From: an uncultured Candidatus Altimarinota bacterium
GTDB taxonomy: Bacteria > Patescibacteriota > Gracilibacteria > BD1-5 > UBA2023
Direction: 5' to 3'
Assembly (NCBI GenBank): GCA_938036655.1
Contig: CALHQS010000085.1
Location: 1 to 14,756 of the forward strand
Length of the DNA stretch: 14,756 nucleotides
Shown in pieces: positions 1 to 10,260 of this stretch. Each line of letters opens with the position of its first letter. The first letter of the stretch is position 1. The notes below the pieces were generated by a model. That model saw nothing but the letters and a program-made list of their open reading frames with translations. It was not told the DNA's origin and searched no databases. A program made the translations under genes and the position numbers.

Positions 1-502
1 TCGGTTTTGATTTAAAAATTTTTTCAATTTCATTCCATTGATCGACAAAATTTTTAAATGTCGAAGTTTGGCGAAGTTCTGTTGTCGAATATCCAATATA
101 ATCACTATCAGGAAGGGAATTTTTATCATAAAATATTTCACCATTCTGATCATCATTCGTCAAAAATTCTTTTGCATTTATTTCAATTAGCGGTTTTTCT
201 GGAAGATCTTTGAAAAAATCAAAAAAGTGTGCTGATTTGAGAATAGTTTCAGGAAAGCTTATTTTGATCGTATTGATAGTCAAAATAATAACACGCATTT
301 TTGTAAAAGTTCCTGGACCATTAATAACCCAAATTTCTCTAATATTTTTTTCTTCGACAAACTTCGACAATATCTTTGGAAAATTTTCTGCAAATTCCAA
401 GAATGGAATTGTAAGATTTTGAGATTCAAAAATATTATTTATTTTGGATAAAAAAATAATATTTTCTCATAAAGGGTTGATATAAAGAATATTATGTTGC
501 AT
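1..502 (-). CDS. tsaB: TsaB-like protein (tRNA t6A biosynthesis), partial at the left edge
   Basis: TsaB is the partner of TsaD in making N6-threonylcarbamoyladenosine at position 37 of ANN-decoding tRNAs in the cytoplasm. About 167 residues are visible, against roughly 220 in the family; the C-terminus lies beyond the window. The supporting signature is INGPGTFTKMRV (about residues 59-70), which matches the GPGSFTGLR block of TsaB/YeaZ proteins. The N-terminus (MQHNILYINPLGEN) is strongly diverged and lacks the usual DTS motif, so the call rests on one block plus context. Residue 12 is an in-frame TGA read as Gly. The ATG is two bases after the comM stop, so the two genes are probably co-transcribed and perhaps translationally coupled. 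It could instead be another ASKHA-type or lineage-specific protein. Confidence 0.6.
59..79. repeat. ACTTCGMCAA-type decamer, tandem pair
   Basis: Read on the minus strand this is ACTTCGCC followed by AAACTTCGACA. It shares an exact 18-base core (GAACTTCGCCAAACTTCG) with 12126-12143 but in opposite orientation. Here it encodes ELRQTS, against LAKFGE there. Confidence 0.6.
352..370. repeat. ACTTCGMCAA-type decamer, tandem pair
   Basis: CTTCGACAA then ACTTCGACAA, two adjacent copies in the tsaB-like gene, antisense to its coding strand. Confidence 0.55.
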
Positions 503-503
503 A

Positions 504-2024
504 CTAATTGTTTCATCGGTAAGAGAGGGCTTCAAGTATGTGTCGAACTTCGACATTTGACGATCAATCAATATCCGCTATTGTTCTTGATAATCGTAAA
601 ATTCTATAGTAGACACGTGTCGATAATTGAAGTTTTTCTGTCGAAGTTATGGCGATATTTCGAGCCTCAGGTGTGATATTTGCAAGAGTATCAATTGCAG
701 TATTATCCATGTCAGCATTAGAGAAAAATTTAGTGCCTATAAAACGATCTTTTTGAAGTTGTTTCGCGTGCATAATAATTTCTCGAATTTCCTGACTTGT
801 TTTTCCTTTTTGTGATTCTGAATTTTGTAATTCATTCACGCTAATTCTCGGAACATTGACAAACATATCAACTCGATCCATAATTGGGCCCGAAAGTTTT
901 GATCGATATCGTTCTATCGTATTTTGGCTACAAATACAGGTTTTTTCTTTATCTCATAAAAAACCACATGGACAAGGATTGAGTGCACCAACAAGGGAAA
1001 ATTTGGCTGGATATGTTGCGCTTTGTTGAACACGATTGATGGTAATATATCCATCCTCAAGCGGTTGTCTGAGCGTTTCAATCAGATTTTTTGGAAATTC
1101 TAAAAACTCATCAAGGAATAAAATTCATTTGTGGGCGAGGGAAATTTCACCTGGTCGAGATTCACGTCCGCCACCAATAATTGATGCCTCGCTGGCTGTG
1201 TGGTGCACACTCCTGAAGGGTCTTTCTTGGATAATTGGATGATCTTTGGAAAGCATCCCAGCAACGGAATAAATCTGCGAAATTTCAATTTTCTCTTCCA
1301 GTTCTAGATCTGGAAGAATCCCTGCCATGGCTTTTGCGAGCATTGTTTTTCCGCTTCCTGGCGGTCATTGTAAAATAATATTGTGTCCACCTGCTGCCGC
1401 AATAATCATAGCGCGTTTGGCGTGTTCTTGTCAGCAGATTGTTGAAAAATCGATACAATGTTTTTCTGATACAAATGGCGTTGAAATAATTTCTTTTTTG
1501 GTTTCTAATTTTTTGTGTCATGTCAAAAAATCGACAACTTCGATAAGATTTTCGACACCAATAATTTCGATACCTGGAATAATTGCTGCCTCATGAGCAT
1601 TATCAAATGGCACAAAAATATATTTTTTTCCTTGTTTTTTGGCAAAAATGGTTGCAGGCAAAACGCCATTTACACCACGAATTGATCCGTCGAGCGCAAG
1701 TTCGCCAAGAAATAATGAATTATCGACAACTTCGCCAAGAAAATCGAGCTCTTTTCCAATAATTCCCAGAGCAATGGGAAGATCGTAGAGTGGTCATTTT
1801 TTTCTAATATCAGCTGGTGCAAGATTGACTGTGATTCGTGCACCAGAAGGGAATTTGAAACCCGAATTTTTGATAGCAGAACGGACTCTTTCACGAGATT
1901 CTTGAATGGCAGTATCGCCCAAGCCAACAATAGTAAATTGTCACATTCCTTTTGTGACATCAACCTCGACATTGATTTCGTATCAATCAAGTCCACAGAT
2001 GGAAACGGAAGATAATTTTTTCAT
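504..2024 (-). CDS. comM: ComM/YifB-family Mg-chelatase-like AAA+ ATPase
   Basis: The 506-residue length is normal for ComM, a hexameric helicase that extends branch migration of imported single strands during natural transformation. The order is an N-terminal Lon-S16/ChlI-like domain ([19 protein letters not shown], then [13 protein letters not shown]), a Mg-chelatase AAA+ core and a C-terminal helical domain. Walker A is GPPGSGKT at residues 220-227, whose first Gly is TGA-coded. Walker B is in HKGILFLDEF, and [10 protein letters not shown] follows. By hand count 10 of 41 glycines are TGA, nearly all at conserved positions. The ATG has no Shine-Dalgarno and a strong promoter lies so close that the mRNA should be almost leaderless. 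With the standard code this gene would appear shattered; it is intact. It diverges from the secretion ATPase block. Confidence 0.95.
541..555. repeat. Palindromic copy of the TTCGACA word
   Basis: TGTCGAA-C-TTCGACA, seven-base arms around one central base, within the last codons of comM. It is built from the same word as the decamer repeats. Confidence 0.5.
1723..1738. repeat. ACTTCGMCAA-type decamer copy in comM
   Basis: TCGACAACTTCGCCAA. A further half copy (GTTCGCCAAG) lies 27 bases to the left, and TCGACAACTTCGATAA occurs at 1531-1546 in the same gene. Confidence 0.5.
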
Positions 2025-2033
2025 ATTTTTCTC

Positions 2034-2061
2034 ATTGTATCAAAAACTTTAAGTGTGTCAA
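2034..2061 (-). promoter_or_regulatory. Promoter of comM (near-leaderless)
   Basis: On the minus strand there is a perfect -35 TTGACA (2061-2056), a 16-base spacer and an extended -10, TGA-TACAAT (-10 at 2039-2034). Only nine bases separate the -10 from the ATG at 2024, so the transcript should start about three bases before the start codon. No ribosome-binding site is possible in that space. Confidence 0.65.
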
Positions 2062-2132
2062 ATTTGCAGAAAATTCAAAAAATTATTACAAATATTTCAT
2101 AAAAATTGTAAAGCGAAAATATACCTGAATAT

Positions 2133-2161
2133 TTGTTTTGTGTGAGAAAATCTGATATGAT
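2133..2161 (+). promoter_or_regulatory. Promoter of the VirD4-SpoIIE-VirB4-prepilin operon
   Basis: -35 TTGTTT (2133-2138), 17-base spacer, extended -10 TGA-TATGAT (-10 at 2156-2161). The start should fall near 2168, about 15 bases before the ATG at 2183. No purine-rich Shine-Dalgarno is seen in that leader. It lies in the same intergenic region as the divergent comM promoter, so the two could share regulation. Confidence 0.5.
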
Positions 2162-2182
2162 GCAACGGATAAAAAACTCTTT

Positions 2183-5146
2183 ATGCGTCAATTTTTTAGA
2201 ATCATTCTCGGAATTATTTTTTACACGTTTTTTACAACGGTTTCGTATGCGATTCAGGTAGCGCCTACCACGAGTGCGGATCAAAAAACTGCTCAAGTTG
2301 CCACAAGTTCTGGGGGTATTTGAGGTTTTTTTAGTCAGGTTTTTGGTTTTTTTTGGGGGGTTATTCTCTTTGTAGTTTTCGCCTACATTACCCTTAAAAT
2401 CGTTCGTTTGACTTATGAAGTAATGCGCGCAAATAATCTTGTGCATATGCGCGTAACACTTCCGCGAGCTGATTCAAAACTTGATAAGGAACAGGATACA
2501 AAAAAAGATTTTAAGGAAAAAATCGGTATCATGACGCTTTTTTATAAATCTGTTCATATGATTGGACAGATTTCAGCAATGAATACGATTAAAAATTTCA
2601 TTTTCGATCATGCCAAAGTTTCACTTGAAATGATGTACGATCATGGTCAAGTATATTTTTATGTCGTGGCGTATCGTGAGCATATGACACTTATTCGTCA
2701 GCAGATTACTTCCAACTATCCTGATGCGGAAATTAAAATTCTTGATAAAACAGAACTTCCAACGCTCAAACCAAAAGGATATGTACTTGAGGCTGCGTCT
2801 ATCGGAAAACAAACCGATGATGTTTTTCCAATTAAAACCTATAAATATTTTGAAGATGATCCACTTTCGAGTTATACGAATAATTTTGGTTCGCTCAAAA
2901 AAACAGATGTTGCAACGATTCAGTGGGTGATTAAACCGCTTGGAGCGAGTTGGAATCGTCGTGCGAAAGAAGCAGCGCGACTTGTTGCCAAAGGGGAATA
3001 TCGAAAAGGTCTTAAATTCGGAGTATTTGGTGGATTTTTTAAAAAATTGATTGCGCCATTTGCTTGGTTTGTATATCGTTTTGTAAAGAATGAATCTGCG
3101 AGCTTGGATGGTGGAAAGACACATCCAGGAGCGTCTGGTGGTGATGCCTATAAAATTTTTAACCAGGCAGAAACAGAAGCTCAGAAAATGGTGGGTGAAT
3201 CTGCTGGTCAGCCTGGATTTGAGACTTCGATTCGTATTTTGGTTTCTTCAGATACTCGTGCTTCCGCGCATGAAGGATTGCATTCGCTTGTAGCAGCCAA
3301 TTCCGTTTTTACTGATGAATATAACAATCAGCTTGATAATCCGCAGATGATGGAAGATGTATTTCGGTTTATTTTTACGCCGATTCGATATTTTGCGTAT
3401 CAATTCCGCCTTATTGGAATTGGGCAAGATATTTCACGATTCTCGACTGATGAACTTGCGACGATGTATCATTTTCCTGATATTAAATATAACAAATCGC
3501 CAATTATTGCGTGGTTGGATTACAAGATGCTTCCGCCACCATCGAATCTCAAATTTCCAAAAGAACCGATGATGTTGCAGGATTATAAACGTGATGAAAA
3601 AGGGAATATTATCACCAAAGATGGCTCAAAATTGCAGGTTGATAAAAATAAAAATTTGTTACGCGATCCGCAGAAAAATTTGTTATTGTTGGATGGGACG
3701 ATTATTCCAGTGAATCGTGAAGGGCCAAATATTGGTGCTCCAGTAGATCCTGGAAAAATCCCAGAAAAGATTGTTTCTCATCGTCATTTGGCTGGCTTCC
3801 CACTCTACAAAGATGGAATTTTGATGGGATGGAATGAATATCGTAACAAGAAAACACCAATTTATTTCGCGACAAAAGATCGTGGTCGACATCATTATAT
3901 TATCGGTAAATCGGGTGGTGGTAAATCGGTATTTATTGGCTACTTGGCGCGTCAGGACCTCTGGAATGGTGATGGGTTGTGTGTGATTGATCCACACGGT
4001 GATCTCGTTGAAGATATTGTTTCATTTACACCGCATGAACGCGCTCGTGATATGATTATTTTTGATCCGGCAGATTTTGAACGACCAATAGGTGTGAATA
4101 TGCTTGATATTATCGCGACGGATCCGAATTTGCGTGCTATCGAAAAAGATCGTGCTGCGCTTGATGCGACTTCGATTTTTATTAAAATGTATGGTGATGA
4201 AATTTTTGGGCCGCGAATTCAGCATTATTTCCGAAATGGTTGTTTGACACTTATGGATGACGAGGAAGAGGGTGGAACACTCATTGATGTGCCGCGACTC
4301 TTCACGGATGAGGCGTTTATGAAATATAAAACCTCCAAAATTAAAAATGTGATGGTAAAATCTTTCTGGGATCATGAATATGCTCAGACGGGTGATCGTG
4401 AAAAACAGGAAATGATTCCATTTTTCTCAGCAAAATTTGGTCCATTTATCACGAATACAACGATGCGAAATATTATTGGTCAGACAAAATCTGCCTTTAA
4501 TCTTCGTGAAGTGATGGATAATCAAAAAGTATTGATGGTGAATCTTTCAAAGGGTAAAATTGGTGACCTTAATGCTCAATTGCTCGGTTTGATTATGGTT
4601 TCCAAAATTAATATGGCGGCGATGAGTCGTGCCGATATGTCCGAAGATCAGCGAAAAAATTTCTTCTTGTATGTGGATGAATTCCAGAATTTTGCGACTG
4701 ATACTTTCGGAGAAATCTTGTCAGAAGCGCGAAAATATCGCTTGGCATTGATCATGGCGCATCAGTTTATTGCGCAGATTGGTGGCTCTGGCGACAAACA
4801 AGGAAAAGGAGGAAAACCTTCAATTAAGGATGCGGTATTCGGTAATGCCGGAACAATTATGTCGTTCAAGGTGGGTGCGGAAGATGCGGAATATTTGGAA
4901 AAAGAATATGCGCCACTTCTCTCACAACAGGATATTATTGGAATTGCGAATTTTACAACCTATGTAAAACTCAATATTGATAATGCGACGACGCGCCCAT
5001 TTGATATGAAAACCATTTGGGATAATACGTATAAAAACGAAGAAGTTTCAAAAATTATTAAAGAATATTCTCGCAAAACATATGGCCGCAAAAAGGAATA
5101 TGTTGATATGGAGCTTGAAGCTCGAATGGGAATTATTCGCGAATAA
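2183..5146 (+). CDS. VirD4/TraG-like type IV secretion (coupling-type) ATPase with N-terminal membrane anchor
   Basis: A 987-residue protein of the type seen in candidate-phyla bacteria as a type IV secretion DNA-binding or TraM-recognition ATPase. It opens with a signal-like hydrophobic segment (residues 1-23, ending VSYA), then a second membrane helix (about 50-70). A long mixed region reaches about residue 550, then the RecA-like motor. Walker A is GKSGGGKS at 575-582, followed by VIDPHGDL. Walker B is YVDEFQNF with D832/E833, and LALIMAHQ is near 857. The start at 2183 was chosen because the frame is open back to it only if the TGA near residue 49 is Gly, and this supplies the membrane anchor. 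Only 1 of about 73 glycines is TGA, far below comM. The next gene starts nine bases after the stop. Substrate (DNA or protein) is unknown. Confidence 0.82.
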
Positions 5147-5155
5147 AAAAATATT

Positions 5156-6349
5156 ATGTTTCATAGAATTCTTTCATTTTTGGTAATTTTATTAACACTT
5201 GCAGACGGATGTATTCTGCTATGAGTCTTTGATGTTGCACCATTTTCTGAATATATTGCACCGAAAATTTCTTGGTATGTTACGGTAGTTTGTTTGCAAA
5301 TTCCTATTTTGTACTACATCGTCTATCGATCATATATTGTACCAATCGAAAAACTCAAACAGGGAATTGCGAGATTTTATACAGAAATTGACTCTGAGCC
5401 AAATCTGGAACCAAATTCTTGGTCGAAAGGAATGAATGATGTGATTACCTTTTTTAAAAAATCTTTGCAAATTTTGAAGGTATTTAAAAGTGAATTACGC
5501 GATGGTCGAAAACTCCGATCAGAAGTAGAAATTGCCTCAGAAATTCAAAAACAGACCCTCTCACAGGATGAAGATGCGATTCCGGGATTGAATTTGGCTG
5601 TGGGGATTTGCTCTGCTTCAGAGGTGGGTGGCGATAGTTTGGATGTTATTGAAGGACAAGATGGAAATTTTTATCTCTATGTCGGAGATGTAACAGGGCA
5701 TGGGGTAGCGTCAGGGTTTGTGATGATGATGGTTAATGCTCTTGTTTCCGCATTTTCTACAAAGTTTGTGAGTGGGGCGGAAATTCTTGCAGCAACCAAT
5801 TCTATCTTGAAACCGCGAATCAAACAGAATATGATGATGACGGCTGTGATGCTGCGCTGGGATAGTAAAAATCAAAAAATGTATTATACTGGCGCCGGCC
5901 ATGAATTTATTTTGATTTACAAAGCGAAAGAAAAAAAAGTTTACAAAATAAAAACTGGGGGTCTTGCCATTGGAATGATGAAAAATATTTCTCGTTCTCT
6001 CAATGAACGACAAATTGCCTTTGAACGCGGAGATTTGATTATTCTCTATACTGACGGAATTACGGAAGCACGCTATCGTAGCGAGCAAAATGGTATGCTT
6101 TTCGGGGTTGATCGAATCACAGAATCTGTCATGAAACTGGCTTCGCCAAATCCAGAAACCGTTTTTCGTCAACTTACCATCGATTTATCAGCATTTATGG
6201 GGTATAATCATGTTCAGTATGATGATATTACGCTCGCTGTTGTTGGATTTTCATGAGATTCTAGTGAAGCAATTATTCAAACCAATATTTCTCAAAAAAT
6301 TGATCCTTCTAATATTACAGAATGGAATTGGGGAAATACTAAAAAATAA
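5156..6349 (+). CDS. Membrane-anchored SpoIIE/RsbU-type PP2C serine phosphatase
   Basis: A 397-residue protein with two N-terminal membrane helices (about 4-26 and 40-60), then a HAMP-like linker starting at RSYIVPIEKLKQGI. The cytoplasmic SpoIIE domain (about 120-365) has all family blocks: ASEIQKQTLS, GGDSLDVI, GDVTGHGVASGF, GAGHEF, LYTDGITEAR and YDDITLAVVGF. The metal-binding aspartates are present. Relatives dephosphorylate anti-anti-sigma factors or other phosphoserine/threonine partners in response to a signal. No kinase or STAS partner is visible in this window. It sits between two secretion ATPases with nine-base spacers on each side, suggesting it controls that machine. Two glycines, near residues 23 and 367, are TGA; the second keeps the last 30 residues attached. 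The substrate is unknown. Confidence 0.88.
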
Positions 6350-6358
6350 ATTTTTCTT

Positions 6359-8347
6359 ATGTCAGATACTACAAATAATACATCATCGGTTCCGACTATT
6401 CAAGAATTGATCGCCAAAAATTATACTGGTGATGTCGAATGATTGTCGATTAATTTTTCTCTTAAAGAAGAGAATTTTGAATCTTCTTCGACAAATATTG
6501 ACACAATTTCGACAGATATTTCGCCAAATGTTTCGCCAGAAAAAAATATATCGAACCAACCATCAGGTATTGGAGATGTAATTGATGAAAATAAAAAACT
6601 CACCAAACAGGAGGCTCAAGAACTTCGCGAAGCAGAAAAAATTTGGAGAGACTCTTTTTCATTTATTAAAGATCATATTTCGCCATCAATGATAAAAATT
6701 GATGCACAAAAATTACAGATTGGTGACACGATCGTGCGTACTATTTTTACATACGCATATCCTGACGTGCTTGAAGGGAATTGGCTTTCTCCGCTTATTA
6801 ATTGGGATGTAAAATTTGATGTGTCGATGTTTGTGTATCCAGTAGATTCTGCTCGAGTGATGAAATTTCTTCGAACACGCTTGACACAACTTCGCTCGCA
6901 AGCACTCATCAATCGAGAAAAGGGACTTATTACTGATCCCCGTTTGGAAGCACAAATGCAGGATGTGGAAGAATTACAACAATCACTGACTCGTGGGCAG
7001 GAAAAATATTTTCATTTGTCACTCTATATCACGACATATGCAGAAAATGAAGACGAAATGAAAAAACTTCAGAATAAGCTTGATATGATGCTTTCGGGAC
7101 GAAACATCCTCACAAAACAAGCATTTTTGCGAGCAGAACAAGGATTTATTGCGACAGGTCCGTTTGGAAAAGATGAAGTAAATGTGTATCGAAATATCTC
7201 TACTAAGGGACTTTCGACAACTTTTCCATTTTCGTCAAATTCACTTTCACAGGATGATGGCGTTTTCTATGGTATCAATACTCACAATAAATCACTTATT
7301 ATTTTTGATCGATTCCGTTCAGAAAATGCAAATATGTGTGTGTTTGCGAAGTCTGGTGGTGGTAAATCATTTGCTGTCAAATTAGAAATTTTGCGTTCCT
7401 TAATGATGGGAACGGATGTAATTGTTTTGGATCCAGAAAATGAATATCGAAATCTGGTTGAGACGGTTGGTGGAACATACCTTAATATTTCACTTAATTC
7501 TCACGAAAAAATTAATCCGTTTGACTTGCCGCGCGGGTTGAAAGATGCGGAAGTTCATCCGGGTGATTTGTTGCGTGGTGCTATTGTGAATATGATTGGT
7601 TTGCTTCGTTTGATGCTTGGGCAAATTTCTCCAACGGAAGAAGCCATTCTTGAAAAAGCTCTCATTACTACATATTCTCTCAAGGGAATCACGATGGATG
7701 ACGATTCTGTCGAAGGGAAAGAAATTCCACTCATGAAGGATCTTTATTCTGTCCTCGAAACAATGGATGGGGCGTCTGGGCTTGTGAATCGTCTTGAAAA
7801 ATATGTGTTCGGAGTATTTTCTGGTGTATTTTCTCAACCAACCAATGTAAATCTCAAAGAGGGTCTTGTTGTATTTTCTGTGCGTGATTTGGATGATATT
7901 TTGCGGCCAATTGCCATGTATATTTTGCTTAATTATGTTTGGAATGTGGCCCGTTCATCGGAAAAAAAGCGATTTCTGGTGGTGGATGAAGCGTGGAATA
8001 TTATGCAATATGAAGATTCTGCCAAATTTTTGTTTGGCTTGGTGAAGCGCGCTCGAAAATATGGGCTCGGCGTGACAACTATTACTCAGGATGTGGAAGA
8101 TTTTATGGGCTCATCGTATGGAAAAGCGATTGTGACCAACTCGTCCATTCAACTGCTTCTCAAGCAGTCGCCTGCATCAATTGATGTGCTGCAATGAATT
8201 TTTAAACTCACGGAACAAGAAAAATATATTTTGCTGAATGCTTCGGTCGGAACTGGATTATTCTTTGCTGGCGGCGAACATGTAGGAATTGAAATTTTGG
8301 CATCATATTTTGAAGAAAAAGTGATTACTTCTAAACCAAATATTTAA
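6359..8347 (+). CDS. VirB4/TraC-like type IV secretion ATPase
   Basis: A 662-residue cytoplasmic motor of the VirB4/TraC/TrbE class, which energises assembly or substrate transfer in type IV secretion. After a low-complexity Ser/Thr/Pro/Glu-rich leader (about 30-75) comes the VirB4 N-terminal domain. The motor follows, with Walker A AKSGGGKSF near residues 331-339, then VIVLDPENEYRNL. Walker B is FLVVDEAWNIM near 540, and ARKYGLGVTTITQD near 565. An in-frame TGA near residue 613 (IDVLQ-G-IFKLTEQE) would truncate the last 50 residues in the standard code, but they are typical of the family (LTEQEKYILL, GEHVGIEI). A second TGA lies near residue 28. The next ATG follows the stop by one base. It pairs with the VirD4-like ATPase upstream. 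Confidence 0.9.
6487..6540. repeat. Cluster of four TTCGMCA words in the VirB4-like gene
   Basis: Two TTCGACA words and two TTCGCCA words within 54 bases. They encode the Ser/Thr/Pro-rich linker between the VirB4 start and its core, so the repeats coincide with low-complexity, probably unconstrained protein sequence. Confidence 0.5.
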
Positions 8348-8348
8348 T

Positions 8349-9266
8349 ATGAAAAAATTTTTGCAACATTCGCGAAAAGGAAGTGCACTCCTGATTGGTT
8401 TGGTGGTGACGGTTTTAGTTTCGATTATTGTGATCGGATTTTTGGAAAAAGTTTTGCGTGTCGGAACTGGTGTAAAATCTATTGAACAATCTACGCAGGC
8501 TCATTATTTGGCAGTTGGAACGGCCGAGCGTGCTCTTAATAATACGACGGAACTAAAACGCGAACCTTGGACGATTCAAGAAATTCACGAATGAACAGAA
8601 AGTAGCTACTCTGGGGCTTCACTTGATATTTTTACAACTTCTGACACAATTCCGAAAAAATGATATGGAAACAGTCCGTTCAATAAGGATTATAATATTA
8701 TTTCAGTGAGTCAACCTCTTCAAATCGTTGTTCCTGATGGATTGAATTGGTCGAGTACTGATTTTGAATTTAAAATTCCAAAAATTGGAAATGAGTCAAC
8801 GACGAAACATTCAACCGAAGAAAGTACGACTTCGACATGACTTTTGCTTTGGACGATAGGAAATGCGGAGAAAATTTTGTACGCGTCAGGAAGTTCTTCC
8901 GATGGACTTTTTACGGGAATTGATATCGGATGAAATCGAAAAATTGATGCAAAAAATGGATATTTTTATAATAATTCTATTTTGCAAAATTCTCAATTTG
9001 GAAATTTTTATAATAATACGCTCGGATCGAATTGTCACGATTATAAGTGTACTTTTAAGCTTTCCATGTTACGTCCGCTCCGAACTTCTCGCGGCGAATT
9101 GTCTTTTTTGGAATATAAAATTTCCTTTGGAGCATCGGCAGATATTCCGAATCAATATATGATTATTGATGCTTCTGGGCGTGTCAATGGCTACACTCGT
9201 ACGCGCCGAATTTTGATTCCACAAATTACAACGAATACCGCTCTTGACTTTGCTGTGCTTCAATAG
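8349..9266 (+). CDS. Prepilin-like single-pass protein, PilX/GspK-like N-terminus
   Basis: A 305-residue protein seen whole only with TGA read as Gly (residues 82, 105, 164 and 195). The N-terminus MKKFLQHSRKG|SALLIGLV plus about 22 hydrophobic residues looks like a type III prepilin leader: short basic leader, Gly before the cut, then a hydrophobic helix. The residue after Gly is Ser and position 5 is Ile, so the usual Glu5 is absent, as in GspK-type tip subunits. The rest is Ser/Thr/Asn-rich and looks extracellular. A CHDYKC cysteine pair near residues 225-230 might form a disulfide. No known C-terminal domain is recognised. It starts one base after the VirB4-like gene, so it is probably a surface component of the same system. 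A monotopic membrane protein unrelated to pilins is the alternative. Confidence 0.6.
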
Positions 9267-9272
9267 TATAAT
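9244..9272 (+). promoter_or_regulatory. Promoter of the rluA-family gene, inside the end of the prepilin gene
   Basis: -35 TTGACT (9244-9249), 17-base spacer, consensus -10 TATAAT (9267-9272). The -10 begins directly after the TAG stop of the upstream gene. Six bases separate it from the ATG at 9279, which places the start point on the A of ATG: a leaderless mRNA. The -35 lies in coding sequence. Confidence 0.7.
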
Positions 9273-9278
9273 CGCCAC

Positions 9279-10238
9279 ATGCAAAAAATTAGTATTCAAA
9301 ATCATTCTGACGCGGATCAGCGTCTTGACAAATTTCTCAAAAAATTTTTGCCAAATGCTCCGCTTGGTGCTATTTACAAAATGCTTCGCACTGGGAAAAT
9401 TAAGGTGAATGAGAAGAAAAAAGAGCAGACTTATCGTCTCACGGAAAAAGATGAAATTCTCATTTTTCTCAGTGATGAAGAAATTCAGAATTTTCAAAAG
9501 ATTGCTGAAACTCCGAAAAAAAATATTAAAAAACCTCGCCTTGAAATTCTGTATCAAGATGATGATTTGATTATTGTCAATAAACCGGCTGGTCTTAACG
9601 TACATCCATGAGACCACAAAAGTACGGAGATTTCGCTCATTGAACTCGTGCATGATTTGCTCGGGAAAAAATATAATTCACTCACTTTTAAGCCTTCTCT
9701 TGTGCATCGTATTGATCGCGACACGAGTGGTTGCATTCTGATTGCGCTCAAAAAAAATGTGCTTGAAAATCTCCTCGCACAACTTCAAAATCACTCTATC
9801 GAAAAAGTGTATCACACTATTGTGATTGGTAAAATGCCAAAACCGCGGGGAACTATTGATCAAAAATTATTGCGCAAAGAGTCAGCTCGCGATGAAGCAA
9901 AAGTAATTGTGTCGGATGAATGACAAAGAGCTGTGACACACTATTCGACGATTCGAGAAATTTCTCGCCCAGAATGAATTTTTTCACTCTTGGAATGTAG
10001 AATTGAAACAGGTCGAACACATCAGATTCGCGTACATTTATCATATTATAACTGTCCGATTTTGTGAGATAAGGTATATTGAGATAAAAAAATGAACAGT
10101 TATCAAAGTCGAAATAATCATATTTCTCGACAACTTTTGCATGCATATTCTCTTGCTTTCATTCATCCTGGTACCAAGAAAAAATTTTCCATCACTGCTC
10201 CATACTATTCAGATATGAAAAATTTTCTTGAAAAATAA
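9279..10238 (+). CDS. RluA-family (RluC/RluD-like) pseudouridine synthase
   Basis: A 319-residue enzyme that isomerises uridine to pseudouridine in RNA, most likely 23S rRNA. The S4 RNA-binding domain covers about residues 1-75 (DQRLDKFLKKFLP, MLRTGKIKVNEKK). The catalytic domain follows: NKPAGLNVHPGDH, then HRIDRDTSG with catalytic Asp146, then LLRKESARDEAKV, GRTHQIRVHL and PILGDKVYGDKK. Five of 14 glycines are TGA, including those of VHPG and both glycines of the LGDKVYG block, which is among the best evidence for the code. The first ATG follows a strong promoter with no room for a ribosome-binding site. The stop lies inside a terminator stem shared with the convergent gene. Whether it is RluC or RluD, and its target site, cannot be told from sequence alone. 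Confidence 0.93.
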
Positions 10239-10260
10239 AAACTCCAAATGGAGTTTTTAT
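10235..10260. terminator. Bidirectional intrinsic terminator between convergent genes
   Basis: A perfect 11-bp stem, ATAAAAACTCC (10235-10245) and GGAGTTTTTAT (10250-10260), with the four-base loop AAAT. The A/T-rich stem ends give a U-run in either direction. The TAA of the upstream gene (10236-10238) and the TAA of the minus-strand gene (10259-10257) both lie inside the stem. Confidence 0.8.

Noticed and set aside
504..2024. Fragmented comM as a pseudogene with many nonsense mutations
   Set aside because: The only interruptions are TGA, at conserved glycines; there are no frameshifts and no TAA/TAG. The gene is intact in code 25.
2621..3124. A minus-strand open frame of 167 codons inside the VirD4-like gene
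   Set aside because: Shadow frame; the plus strand is continuous with the ATPase and the shadow product has no motif.
8195..8347. Truncation of the VirB4-like ATPase at 8197, leaving a separate fragment
   Set aside because: The following 49 codons continue in frame with family-typical sequence (LTEQEKYILL, GEHVGIEI), so TGA is an internal glycine.
9069..9653. A minus-strand open frame of 194 codons across the prepilin/pseudouridine synthase junction
   Set aside because: It spans two well-supported plus-strand genes and a promoter, and its product is Phe/Asn/Ile-rich with no recognisable domain.
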